A stretch of 64,000 nt of DNA from positions 2,170,001 through 2,234,000 of the forward strand of contig JASJZC010000004.1 in the NCBI GenBank assembly GCA_037178855.1, read 5' to 3'. Shown here in pieces: positions 23,000 to 34,524 of this stretch. The stretch is from Oscheius sp. JU75 (lineage: Eukaryota > Nematoda > Chromadorea > Rhabditida > Rhabditidae). Both the position numbers and the translations under genes were made by a program. The notes under the pieces were generated by a model. The model saw only the letters and a list, made by a program, of their open reading frames with translations, did no database searches and had not been told where the DNA came from. Position 1 is the stretch's first letter, and each line of letters starts with the position of its first letter.

Positions 23000-25900
23000 A
23001 TGTCTCGACCCTCTTGTCCTTGGCTTTCTGCAAAGAGGCAGCAAGTGGCAGAGATAAGTCAAGCGTTGTGGTGTAAAACGTTCTCTTAATTTGTCATGTC
23101 GGAAACGGGATGCTCCAAGCGGAACAGATTTCGCTCGAAAGTTGGCTGGGAGGAAAAAGCAAGTGTGAACCCTATAATTTGAAACAAAATGATAGCGTCC
23201 ACTCTCTTCTATTAGACCTTTTCCATTGCTTGTATAGTGGCTCAAAGAGAACAGATTCAGTAGATTCTCTAGTCTTCAAGGATCTTCGTCACATGATTCT
23301 CGATCTCCATTCCGTTTATCTCTCTTCCCCACGGACTCATAACTACCCTTTTTACTAGTTTCAATTGTTTCTTGAACCCTTCATTTGGGTAGACTCAATC
23401 AAAGATACGGGCAAAACAAAGAAAAGGGAGCAAAAATCCGGGAGCTACTATTCAATTTGGGTGGTCACGCGTCTTGCCGAGAATAGAGATCCGGCTGCTG
23501 TTTTCACTCTTCATCGTCTGCCGCTTTATAATTTGTAAGCGGACAGGTCCTCCCGGAGTAAATCCACCAGCGTGTTTTGTGGCAAACAAACACACAAGAA
23601 ATATTTTGCAAAAGTCAAACAACTCGTCGTTTCCTCGTTGACTGCTCCACAGGGAGTTAACGAGATCCACGTGCTCTCCCCCTAATCGTCCTGCACTTTC
23701 TTTCTATTCAGTTGTTCAATTTCCATTGTAAGAGTCCTCGAGATTGAGGAGGGTCTATAAACTTTGTTTTGACCCTCCTTTTTGAGTAGCTTCCATCACG
23801 TCGACAGTCAACACACCTTACAAAAGGTGTTATTGTGTTCTCGACCCAGGGCTCCCAACAATGGTCTCTCTTCCACCTGAGGTCCACTCTGACTATGAGA
23901 CTTCCCATTTCGAAACAACCCGTAAGCCCTCTTTCGTATATGTGTTCACCCCAAAATAGTAGTCGTGTTATGTTGACCGGAAGTCTAGCCGGCCAGCAAA
24001 AAAAGACGCAATTGGAGCCTGCGCCGCCATCTATACGAATTTTTTAGGAGGAGAGATGTCCTCTATTCACGTCTCGTCTTTTCAGTCTGAAATTGCTATT
24101 TGTCCTTCCGCTACACATGTTTCTCCCAAGTGGTCACGACCGTAGAGTTACTTCCCGTCTTTCATGCACCCTTGACTTCTCGTTTCATTCTTCATGCTAG
24201 CATAACAACTTTTCCTCAAGTGGCTGATTCCTCGGGGGAACAGAATACTACTATGCAGCTGTCCTCAATGACAAATTGGACCACGTATTTCCCTGTCTTA
24301 GTTTTCCCCATAGAGTATTGGTAATCGTCCTTCTTAAGGTCACCAAATGTCCTTGTCGCCAGTTGACAAAGCACACAACAGACTCAGATCTCAATCTTCC
24401 AGTCGTGTCCTCCGGCCACTTTCTCCCTTCCGCATAATGTCGTCCGTTTCCTAGCCATTAGCCAACTTGACCAGTCTCTCTTTTCCAGAAAACTACCTTA
24501 GATTATGTATATTGTCTATCCATTCGAAGCAGACGAAGGTCACAGCCAGTGCGCGGGAACTCGTTCGGTCTCTCCCTACCAGTCCGTTACTCCGCAATCT
24601 CTTTTGCTTTCTCTTACTTTATTCATGCTTATTACTCATAGTTCGTCTGTTGCCGTTATCGAGTTAGAACCACTCGAAGACGCCAAATTCATGTGGCGCG
24701 GGAAGGAAGAAAATTACGGGCCATTAGTTTTACAGCAGGGGAGGGGTTCTTGTTCAACGTCTGTTCTAGCGATAGAGACACATTCGGATCATATTCTAGC
24801 CCCTTGGGTGTCCTCGTTCGCACTCTTTTCCTGTACCAATACCCATTGAACAAGTTACCAAGTGGGACGGAGAACCTGCCATTCGAGAGTTGAATGAAAA
24901 AAATGTGTTCTGCATGGGCCAGACACGGATTACACCCGTCGCTCTCACCAATCTCTTCCGCTTTTTTAGTTGGCGAAGGCTGAATACGAGAATCGATTCG
25001 TTATCAGAAAAGGCAACCGTTCGCAGCTGATATGACGACCCGAACTTGATTCTACGCCCGCCCTTTCAGCCATTTCCATCATGTCTTTTCTCCGTAGTTG
25101 ACACTCTGTACCTCAATTTACATGTCGATCCGATCCAGTTTCAAAGCCAGCCAGATGGCAGGGCTATCTTTATTACTGCAGTCGCTTGTGCTGATTACTT
25201 ACTGTTTAACAAAACTTTGTCATAGCTTTCTCGAGTAACTGTACTCTCTTTGGATCAGGAAGTTCGCTCATAATTTCCGTGTCTGCTGGTCTCCTGACTT
25301 TGGAGTGTAAGCGCAAAAACAGCTGTCACTAAAGTTATAGGTTTCTCATCCTACTCCTTTCCCTTGCCTTAAAACATATGAATTGCCATAGTCTTCGAGC
25401 TTCTCTAATATTCATAGTATCTGTTTTTGCCATCGAATGTGCCTCTTTTTTCGTTTGCGATGATCACAGCTGATGGCCGTGCATGTTACAATGGCCGTGC
25501 CTACACCAGCAGCCACTGCAACCCAAGTCTTTTGTCATTTTTAACGTCCTCCTCTCCCTTGCCGCTATTTTCACCTCGTCCCATATCTTCCAAGGCTATC
25601 CGTCGTCGTCTACTTTGGCGGTTTTCTGGCCAGCCTCCCACACCGGTTTTTCTACGCTTCCGCGGTTTTGGCGCACAGGAAATATTCTGATTTTGAGGCA
25701 GTAAACTGGTTCCAATCAGTCCGTTCATTGTACTCTCACTTCAGTTCACTATTTCCGCAATTACAGCCCTTTCGCGCAATTCAATCGAACTTCCTTTTTT
25801 TGTAACAAAGAACCAACAAATCTTCTCTTTTCTCGACCCAAAGAACCATCTTAAAATACTGGCGAAAAGAGTCTGGACAAACAATAGCTGCCCCACTCTG

Positions 25901-26068
25901 TCTATCCTCCAGAAACTTGGCGCTCACCATAAAAACTTCTCACTTGAACTAATTGGATCAGTTCAAAACTATAGTCTTGTTCCTTTTTCTTCGGTCTGTC
26001 AGTCCGAGTTCAAATCTGTCAGCTCTTCCATCTGCGCATGATTGAGTCCAAATTGTAAAGTAGAGCGG
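23000..26068. other. 3-kb interval without recognisable genes
   Basis: Only short open frames with no family resemblance, no paired splice sites and no repeats that I can see on either strand. It separates the esterase gene from the divergent pair at 26069-27929. Confidence 0.45.
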
Positions 26069-26591
26069 TCACTTGAGCTCCGCCCTCTGCTTGACCATCT
26101 GGTCTCTCTTCACAATCTTTGCTAACTCCTTTAACATCAGGAGCTTCGGTAGTCTTTTTGCGGGATTGTCCACTCGGTCCGCGTGACGCGGAATTCCGGA
26201 CAGTCGGGCGGAGCCCATCGGCGCTCCCTGTTTGTTGTGTTCCAGGCCGCCTAATTCCGAAAAAGCGTTCCATTTGGGAGAAGTCCACCTACGCCTTCGT
26301 CTCTTCTTATCACTTTCCATGAATCATGAGCCTCTTCTCATATAACAAGCACTTTCCCAAGCCTTTCAACCCATAAAAGGCTCCCCGATAAAAGCTGTTC
26401 CAGTCCTCGACAAACTTGTTACTCTCGATAATCCAAGCGAAATATTCCAGTTGCGGAACCAGTTGTTGTACAATAGAGCTCTTTTGGTCAGCCTCCAAAT
26501 GTTGACACAACCTCCCAAGACAATGCACTTTTTGTCTTTCCATCCAGTCGACCCTTGTCTTCTCTCTACTCCTTTCATGCTTCTCCAGCAT
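26069..26591 (-). CDS. Orphan protein, head-to-head with the DNAJB6-like gene
   Basis: Two exons (26353-26591 and 26069-26312) joined over a 40-nt GTGCTT...AAAG intron give 160 residues in one frame. The first half is acidic/helical with a cysteine/histidine-containing stretch (KVHCLGRLCQHLEAD) and a WIIESNKFVEDWNSFYRGAF block. The second half starts with a strong basic nuclear-localisation-like run (KKRRRRR) and ends in a basic helix (LKELAKIVKRDQMVKQRAELK). No family recognised; a nuclear protein is an inference from the basic run. Its ATG at 26591 is only 14 bp from the ATG of the divergent DNAJB6-like gene, so the two must share a promoter or one has an unseen upstream exon. The acceptor is weak (GGAAAG). 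Confidence 0.5.
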
Positions 26592-26605
26592 ACTCTCAGT
26601 TTCAG

Positions 26606-27929
26606 ATGGCTCCACGGGATGAATCTCCCTACATCACACTTGGAATACCCGCCAATGCCGATGAGACGGCTATAAAGAAAGCGTGAGTTGTACTGTTATC
26701 CATTGGCCCCGTATGCAAATCCTCCAATATTTGCCTTCATTACGTTCGGCCATCAGCTGCTGTCCGTTCGCGCATGTTCCTCTCAAGAGTTTTAACACGG
26801 CTGTAATCCGCCCTGCTTCGATCAAGTACTCAAGAAAGCAGCTGCTCCAAAATAGAACCGAGGACAAACAGACTGACCAACTTGGGTCAAAACAATCTTT
26901 CAGATATCGTAAACTCGCGCTCAAATGGCATCCCGACAAACATCAGGAAGAGAAAGACAAGGAGGTCGCCGAGAAGAAGTTCAAGAAGATTGCACAGGCT
27001 TACGAAATTCTCTGTGACAGTGAGTTTTTGACTTGCTCTGTGATCCTGGAAGGATATCAAGGAAACCTGTAATTATTGGTAAATATCGAGCGCGACCGGA
27101 AGAATGTTTCTTCCGCTTCCGCGGAGGTTTTGTGCCCGTAGGTCCGGACGGTCTGTTGACTTTTCCTTCTTCTGCAACGTTTGAACAAGCAGTGACGTTG
27201 ATCGAAAAAGCAACTTCCCATGACGTCACAAGGGACAGTCGTGAGATAATTTTGGTTCAAACTTGAGAGTGTTTGTTGAGAGCAAAATGGCACCTGCCAG
27301 CCGCAGCAGATGGCACATTTGAATCGAGAATCCTTACTGACAGGTGGTCTCTTTCAGGTAAAAAGAAGCAAGATCTGGACAGGAATGAGAATCTGAGGAC
27401 GAGACGAACCCATCGTCCTTTCCATCACACAAACGATGATTTTTTTCGTTCCCCTTTTGATATTTTCAAGGAGTTCTTCGGATCGCGGGATCCCTTTCAG
27501 TCCCATGATGTTTTCTTCGACGACGGCTTCGCCTTCCCAGCGGACAGTTATCTTTTCAAGAGTACGTACAATTAATCAGCCGGAAAAAGTACGATTGTTC
27601 AGAGCACCGGTTTCCGTCAAGTCGGGTACACATATTTTATGACGACGACAAGTCGCCCAAGAAGGAGAACGACTGGTCAGTTCAATCCCAAACAAGAAGA
27701 CAGAAAAACTTTTTTCAGCAAGTTCTCGACTGTGATCCGATTCTCATCTTCCGCGGAGCCAGGAAAGACTCCTCTTGTCAGAAAGACTTCCACGACAACA
27801 AGGATAGTCGACGGGAAGAAGGTTGTGACGAAAAAGATGGAAAAAGAAGGCGAGGAGATTGTGGAAGTGCTCGAAGACGGCGAGTTGAAGTCGAGGACAA
27901 TCAACGCAACAGCCGTCGAATCCAGCTGA
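26606..27929 (+). CDS. DNAJB6/DNAJB2-type Hsp40 co-chaperone
   Basis: Five exons encode a type-II J-protein that stimulates Hsp70 and, in its family, suppresses aggregation. The ATG at 26606 directly follows CTCAGTTTCAG, a likely trans-splice acceptor. The J domain is split after residue 25 by an intron and continues as [16 protein letters not shown], containing the HPD tripeptide essential for Hsp70 activation, then [15 protein letters not shown]. The second intron, about 338 nt, is long for this window. A G/F-like region follows ([21 protein letters not shown], with FF pairs), then a Ser-rich segment and a C-terminal block [20 protein letters not shown]. The ending [11 protein letters not shown] closely matches the DNAJB6 C-terminus. 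No zinc finger, as expected for type II. Confidence 0.88.
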
Positions 27930-28772
27930 ATCTCATGTTTTGTACATATTTGTCCTGTTATAAGCATTCCTCACAGCTTCGGTCGAGAAGCGCGCCATTT
28001 CGAGTCAAGTTGAGACTTGACTCTTTTTAGATGCATTTTCTCCCACACAGCTCTTTCTTCAATAGTCAACATTGCCTGGGTATCTTTCTCTCTCAATAAA
28101 AGACTTTACAAAAACTTTATTATATCTCTTACACACCTCTTGTTGATAGAGATACCGAAGATTTTTTGACATTTCCTGTCCGTGTAGCATTCCCGGTACG
28201 GAGGGATCGTGAAGAATTTTCCGCATGATCCGTCCAGAAGACAGTTGCCCAGTCGGCCCGATTGGACAGTGAGGGTGAGAAAATACTATAGAGGGTTTCA
28301 GAAGATACCGTGATATGCCAGAAGAAAAAAGACATGTATTACTTTTGTTCTCTTAGTGAGTTGAGATCTATTTATGGGCAAGTGTGTCTATGTGAGAGAA
28401 GGAAACCCTAAAACCAAACTTGAACATTTTGAAGGTTTCAAAAAACCCCATCTGAGGGACAAACTTGTCGCCCCAGGAAGTGGTTTCTGAACATCTATCA
28501 ATAATATGGTGTCAACCTGACTGGTAGATTCCAAAAGCTTGTTACGATCACCGGGAGACATCGACACGTTTTTGAAAAATGTTTTATTTTTAAAATTTAT
28601 TTTCTAACTTATCCATCCCAAACTTTTTTTTCCAAGTTATTATAGGTGGTTAAAATTATGGGGCAATGTCTGAGAGCGATTGGGTAGACTGGAGCTGAGA
28701 AATCACGATTTTCAGTTTTCACGCGCGCGCACTAAGCCAACGCGGAACCAAACCATTGCGTAGCGCTACACG
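27930..28772. other. Intergenic between convergent genes
   Basis: About 840 bp between the convergent DNAJB6-like and F-box-like genes. AATAAA at about 28096 could serve the DNAJB6-like transcript. No gene seen. Confidence 0.5.
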
Positions 28773-30020
28773 CTATTTGCGAGGAGTAACCCAATGGGTT
28801 TGATACAACTCGAGAAACTTAGCCACAACAGTTGAGTAATCAGATTTCTCAGAAATAGAAAACTCATCGAAGAAGGGACCAAGATCGTACGGGGAATATT
28901 TGAGGTTACAGCTTTTGAAACGGAAGAGTTGGAGTCTTTCCAAAAGAGTCTCTAGAATGGCCAGCAAGTCATTGTTAATCACATGAAATTCTAAGTATGA
29001 ACTCATGACAGTTATAAAAAGGACCCTGTTCAGAGCAATCTCGAGGTAGAATAAAGAACATTTCTTGATCACGGGCCTTCCGTTGTCAAATCCATCGAAA
29101 TCCAGATCGTAAAGATAGTTAAAATCCAATTTCAGGTTCTGTAGATAAACTCCTTTGCTAACATTGGGGATTAGGAAGTGGCGAAGATGTCCTGGTCCTT
29201 CTTCTATCAGTTTCTGGAAGAACATGAACACTTCACAGACCCGAAATACCTTCAGAAACGGTTCAAGATTGTCGTCTTTCGTGACGGACTGTGAATATTT
29301 GTGGATCCTAGCATATTCAAAACGAGTAAGAAGAGAGTAGTCCGGTAGAAGAGAGGTCATCAGTTGAGTGACAAATGCTCGACACTTCTAGAGCATCCGT
29401 TTACATAACATTAATTAAACGTTACCTGCGGGAGATGGGACACAAAAGAGACAGTACACTTGTCCACTTTTATGTACTTGAACGAACATTTTGGCTCGAC
29501 TGTGCTGAAGAGACGTTCCGCTTCCACTCCGATATTCAGAGAGAGCAGCTCACAGTTCAATGGGGGACAAACTGTGAACAGTGTCTCAAAAACGTCAGCC
29601 TTATCATTCGTTATACTCTGAATGAATATAGTAGTAAAGAGGGCACAGTCCTTTACAAAAGTTATACAGGGGAAAAAAATACCACGCAGATCTTCAACAC
29701 AGCTCAAATCAATCTTTGTCCTTTGCCACTTTTTCATCAGAATAAATTCCTGGATTATCGTCTTTTATGTTAAAACAAGCCTACCAGAGTGTTTTGTGTT
29801 GCGTCAATATCGATAGATAGCCTATCGTCTGAATGAGTCAAGAATAAGCCTCGGTCCAGAGAGTTGATCCATTTGCATGTTCGTCTCAACTTCAAATATT
29901 CACCCAGTCGCAACTAAAAAGTTTGGAGTCGAAATATTGTTTTGAGAGTACCTTTTTGAGGACTCCTACCCTATCTTTCTGTGATAGTTGTGAGAACAAG
30001 CTAGTAGATTGCTCGATCAT
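28773..30020 (-). CDS. F-box-like protein, possible second gene of an operon
   Basis: Four exons with introns of about 38, 35 and 38 nt encode roughly 370 residues. Near the N-terminus, FSQLSQKDRVGVLKK joined to LRLGEYLKLRRTCKWINSL has the spacing and LR/CKxW pattern of an F-box, the Skp1-binding part of SCF ubiquitin ligases. The remaining 300 residues resemble the variable substrate-binding half of nematode F-box proteins in length and composition, without a specific motif. I chose the ATG at 30020 because CGTCCAGTTCAG ends 7 nt upstream of it; the in-frame ATG at 30074 would add 18 residues and would leave no acceptor between the two genes. The upstream gene ends only about 118 bp before this start. 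F-box assignment is moderate. Confidence 0.65.
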
Positions 30021-30138
30021 GGGAGGACTGAACTGGACGTGTGTCAGAAAACATGTGTTCCCTGTTGCTTTCATTTGGTGTTTATCATAAAAGAGAGATT
30101 CAGATAATCGTTTATTGTAATCAGAGTACGTTCTTGCT
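30021..30138 (-). other. Intercistronic spacer with poly(A) signal and 3' splice site
   Basis: Between the OST-alpha-like stop and the F-box-like ATG there is, on the minus strand, an AATAAA about 20 nt past the stop and a CCAGTTCAG acceptor roughly 80 nt after it, 7 nt before the next ATG. A poly(A) signal followed about 100 nt later by a splice acceptor is the layout of nematode operon junctions, where a second spliced leader is added. Confidence 0.5.
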
Positions 30139-31282
30139 CTAAACCCTTTCCACGTTCGTCGTCGTCAGGAATGGCTCGGACATCTTGTTTTCCGCCTCCT
30201 TGCTCGTCCTTTTCACTGCCTCGTACTTGTCTAAAAGCTGTTCCTGCTCTATATCCGACGTGATTTGAATGTCGTGGCTAGCCTCGATATTCGCTACTTG
30301 CTCGTTCTCGGGATATCGGTCAAACATAAGGTTCTGCGAAGGTCTGAAGATGTAGGAGGCGGCCAGAGACAGAGCGAGCATCTCCAGACACCAGAGAGAG
30401 TTGAAGTAGTAATGGCCCGCAGCTGATGGCGAGAAGAGATCATCCCCCGGTATGATCTCATACCCGGCCAACAGATCAATGCCAATCTTCTGAAAACTGG
30501 CGAGTGTTTGGGCAAAGTCAGTGAAACGAAAAAGGGTGCTGTATTTGTAGGGTTCCAGTCTTTCTTTCCCAAGGTCGATGAGCACGTAGACCATGTAGAA
30601 GCCAATCCACATGGAGATAAGCCCGATAACGTGAGAGATGTGGAAGAAGAGATGTTGTCTATTGCCCAACTCGTAGTAGACACAGATCTCCATGATTTGA
30701 AGGACGATTCGGATAACCACTGACTGGAGGATGAGACCTTCGCAAACACGGAAAGCAGTCATAGTTGGAGGCTGAACTAGCGGTTATATGAGTTCTTATT
30801 AAAAACTTACGTAACTGGGTAGACAAGTGCAGCAGCACCAATAAGGTTTGACAGCCAATTTGATCCGTTTTGAGCAGTTGTTCATATATCTTCGGAGAGC
30901 CTGTCGGCTGCCAAACATCGAATGCATCAATGAGATGTTGATTTGGAGGACAACCATGTAGTAGCACATGGTAGATCCATAAAGGAAGGCTGCTGACCGA
31001 GGCATGATCATCCCCAGGAATGAAGTTCCACATGTTACTAAAGGAGTACTTATGACGAAATACATGTTGCTCCGAAGATTCTCATTGGACGTGTAGACGA
31101 TGACATAACTGTATTGGATGAGAGACAGAATGAGCACGAGGACCGAGGCGACAGTGGCCGCTGTGAAGAGGCCGAAGTGTGCTCCGTCAATCTCTGAAGA
31201 AAAAAAGTTGCTTGGAGTGTGACCTCAAACTGTTCCAGAGCTCTGTCGCTGTCGGTACTCCGCCGGTATGGTTACCCGACAT
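30139..31282 (-). CDS. OST-alpha/TMEM184-like membrane transporter
   Basis: Three exons encode about 355 residues. The ATG at 31282 lies one base after a CTTCAACAG acceptor. A short extracellular-type N-terminus with an NHT sequon leads into a first pass (FTAATVASVLVLILSLIQYSYVIVY). Further passes, a cysteine cluster (YWCCCTCLP, a palmitoylation-like site also found near this position in OST-alpha proteins), then GLILQSVVIRIVLQIMEIC, HVIGLISMWIGFYMVYVLI and a long acidic/basic cytosolic tail follow. The order and the FRVCEGLILQSVVIRI block resemble the Solute_trans_a family, whose OST-alpha members move steroid and bile-acid conjugates together with OST-beta. The family call is from recalled pattern, not alignment. 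It lies directly upstream of the F-box-like gene in the same orientation. Confidence 0.65.
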
Positions 31283-31751
31283 TCTGTTGAAGAAGTCAAT
31301 GAAGATTTGCATCACATACGACTAGGCTGGTAGCAGACGCAACTGATTTCTATTGGGGTACAATAAAGCATAGCTCCAAGTTTTGTTGTTTTGAAAGGAA
31401 AGAACTCTATCATTGGAAAACTAGTCAATAGGAAATATTGGTAACAATTTTGGCTGATGGCCCGTTGGGCTCGTGACGGGTAGAGGCTGTTCTAGTCGAG
31501 CTACCCTGTTAGGAGCAGCATTCTACCATAGACGCTAGCCAACTGATTCGATTTGACTTGACTTGCAAACAATTAATGTTCGCACAAAGTAGTGCACTAA
31601 TGGCTTCGGACACACAGGCACACACAGAGACTTTTGGGCATTTAAGACTAGATCAAGACGTCGAATAATAGAGACTTCAAGACTCGTGTAGACTACTCGA
31701 AAGACTCTGTCTTCTTTGCCGAAAACAAATAGCACAATGACTTTACTTGAA
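31283..31751. other. Intergenic, no gene recognised
   Basis: About 470 bp between the NNMT-type gene and the OST-alpha-like gene, both on the minus strand. I see no coding signal. It probably holds the 3' end of the methyltransferase and the leader of the transporter. Confidence 0.5.
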
Positions 31752-32770
31752 TCAGAGTTTCTTCGAGACGAGAAGGAAGATATCGTCGTGAGTGATGAAC
31801 TTGTAACCCTGTTGCTCTTCTATGGCCATTCCATGCATCTGAATCACTGCTCGCTGAAGAAGAGCTTAACTAGATACCTTCAATGCATCCACGATATGCT
31901 GTTTGCACAACTTATGACTATGAAATCGTTTTCCTCCAAAAGTATAGTCTGAAAAGCAAGTGAGTTGTGAGAAAACAGACTAGTCTCACTAGTCTCTCCC
32001 ATGACCCCTCCCTGAACCAGATAACCACCGTCTTCAATCAAGGAAGTCGCACTCTGGATGGCTCTGTAGTATCCTTCGAGTGTCTCACATGAGTACTCCA
32101 TACAGAAGACAGTTGCCACCACCTGAATGTCTCCAGGTTAACGTCAATAACTGAGGTACCTGGAACTTGTCGGGCATGTGTTCTTTCGCGTCCTTCTTCC
32201 AACAGACACTCTTTATAACCGGGCTCTCTTGTACATTGACCTCGAAGACAGCTCTCATTTTCTGTCTAGCCTTTTCCTGCATTTCTTCCGGCGACTCTCT
32301 GCTAGCCTCGATATTAGCTATCCAGTTGCAGACGGCAGTCCAGTTGAAAGACGGTCTGAATCACTATCTGTTCGACTGTTTTGACCACTACTCACTTCTT
32401 TTCGATCCAATTGATCAGTGTCTCTCGATTGGCTGGAGCGTAATCCGATGTGTAGATGACCTCTGCTCGATTTCTCAGAGCAATAGGAAGATATACGGTT
32501 GGGCCTGAAGAAATAACCATTCATCTACGAGCTTTTATACTCACCCGCTCCCAAATCGAGCACGGTTCGAATCTTCTCGGGTAAACGGTACAGAATTCCG
32601 GGAAGAAAGAAGAGCACAATGTTCATAGCTGTGTCTTCAGCCGCAGACTTGTAGAACGATTCGAGATATTCTGTCGGATCAAACTGAAACGGGTAAATTC
32701 GAGAAGTTTGACAGACCACGGCCTGAAATACACTGTTGTCTTGCTTATTGTGCTGCAAAAACCGCTCCAT
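31752..32770 (-). CDS. NNMT/PNMT/TEMT-family amine N-methyltransferase
   Basis: A multi-exon SAM-dependent methyltransferase of about 280 residues, family NNMT_PNMT_TEMT; nematode members are named anmt. Landmarks: FDPTEYLESFY near the N-terminus (substrate-side YL motif); TVLDLGAG joined by an intron to PTVYLP (SAM-binding loop, canonical DIGSGPTIYQ); TSDYAPANRETLINWIEKK; VVATVFCMEYSCETLEGYYRAI (motif following the SAM site); and LIEDGGYLVQGGVMGET. The C-terminus is GYKFITHDDIFLLVSKKL. The last intron is either 24 nt (GTATCT donor) or 39 nt (GTGGAT donor); both keep the frame. The likely substrate is nicotinamide or a biogenic amine, which cannot be told apart here. The start is the ATG at 32770, close to the divergent gene at 33061. 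Confidence 0.85.
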
Positions 32771-33060
32771 AGTTTTTTGTAAATTAGTCCTACAGCTGTC
32801 AGTTTTATCCTTTCAATTTTTGTTGCATTATAACCTTTGTTTGAATTCCCGCGCTTTATTGGTCGTCACAATCCTACCGTACACCCGTCAAAATGTCCGC
32901 AGTCAAAGCTGGTTCTCCCGTTGTCTGGCTGCTCCTTACGCGTCTTGTTCTAGACGCTTGTTCTTCACGAATAAACCTTTATAAGCACTTTTCAAAGTGT
33001 TTCTCTTCTTTCTGACCTGCAGACAAAACAATCTTCTTTGCTTCAACCGTTCAGATCATC

Positions 33061-33730
33061 ATGGCAACTCCTTACTCTGACGACGGATGGGGATCTTCGC
33101 CTCCAAAACCTTACGTTCAGCGCGAATTCGGGGGCGATGACTACAAGAACTCCAACTCCAGCAATTATTCGCACTCCGCATCTTCTTCAAACGTACAGTC
33201 TCGTAAGTCTTCCTGGTCTTTTCATACAAGTTATGTTTTGCAGCTTTATCTGCCCAAAACCATAACGTCAAAGTTGTCGCAAAGACAAAGGTCATTACGA
33301 ATCTACTTGAAACTAGGGCTTCGTTGACTAATGGATACGGACACACTCAGTCAAATGGAGGAACCTATATCTCTGGCAACAATTTAGACGAACTGCCAGT
33401 CAAAGACCCGATTGATCCGTACGGATATGCTCCAAACAGTTACAACAACGGCTCTGGTGATTATGCTCATGCTATACCAAGTAAGATCTTTCACTTCTAT
33501 CTAACTGTTTTAGCTCCCAATATTACCAACGGCTTCAATGGATTGCAACAATATCTCGAAGAACTGTCTCAACTGACTGCTCAAAAATGTCCGATGGAGG
33601 ATCAGGCTCGCTTCTTGAAGGATATTCTTTTTGTGGTTCAGACTTCTGCTAAAGTAAGCCTACTCGTATTCCGTTCTCAACTACATTTTAGAACCTCGTC
33701 AAGATTTATCATACCTACCACTGTAACTAG
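33061..33730 (+). CDS. Orphan Asn/Ser/Tyr-rich protein
   Basis: Four exons give about 180 residues. The ATG at 33061 is 6 nt after a CCGTTCAG acceptor. The first 110 residues are low complexity, rich in Asn, Ser, Gly and Tyr (NSNSSNYSHSASSSN; YGYAPNSYNNGSGDYAHA). The last 70 are globular-looking: GLQQYLEELSQLTAQKCPMEDQ, then FLKDILFVVQTSAK, then NLVKIYHTYHCN before the stop. The disordered half resembles prion-like segments of RNA-binding proteins, but no RNA-binding domain is visible. I do not recognise the family. The final exon boundary (TTTTAG followed by AACCTC) is my best fit, and the protein could continue if another acceptor is used. Confidence 0.55.
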
Positions 33731-34524
33731 ATATCTTCCTCCCACGTTTTATTTTGTAAATTTAGTTTTTAGCACATTTGTCACGGATTTTATTACCGCC
33801 TTGAATGAATCAATCGAAAAGTCTTGATTTTGGTTTCACTACTATCACTGGTAACATCCATTACTCTTACTGGGAACATGCCTGAGACACTTGTTGAAAG
33901 CATCTCTGTTAGCCTTTTCGAAATTCAACCAGCTGACTCGACTCACTTTGTCATGATGTTGAGATGCAGAACATTCTTCCAGTTTTTCCTCCTCTTCTTT
34001 TTTCGGTTCCTCAGCTGCCGTTGCGTTTGTCATAGCTTCTGGATGAACTTGGGGCTAGCAATAGGGAGAATGTGAAGCGTAGTTGTACAATTTCGTTGGG
34101 GAAGACTGGATTCGCGAAGGGGGCTAGACGGAGGATCTATTGATTATCCGGAGCAACCGGCAAGAGCACGGCTGTTACACTTTTTTGTCCTCTTCAGTGC
34201 TTTCCCGTGTGGACAAATACTATGTTTCATATGTAGAACTAACTGCTTTTATTGTGGTCTTTCTCAGAGAGATCTGATCCAGATTCCTTCACTCACTAAT
34301 CCAGAAACCCAATCCAACAGTTTCCTCTTTCATTTTTTCCCTTCCGAACATTGTTACAGCGTGGGTCACTCGACGGAAAATTCGACCTCCTCCCCATAAA
34401 CGCCCTCTCACGTACGACCTCTCGCGTATTTCTTTTGTCTCGAATGACCTTATCTTTCTCTCCTCTCCTTTTGTTTAAAAACATTCACAATTTCAGATAG
34501 CTTCATGTAGTAGAAGAAGCGAAA
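33731..34524. other. Intergenic upstream of Flightless-I
   Basis: About 800 bp with no recognised gene. A CACAATTTCAG acceptor at 34486-34496 sits 28 nt before the Flightless-I ATG. Confidence 0.5.

Noticed and set aside
25427-25728. Overlapping open frames on both strands
   Set aside because: Short, mutually contradictory, without start context or recognisable motif.
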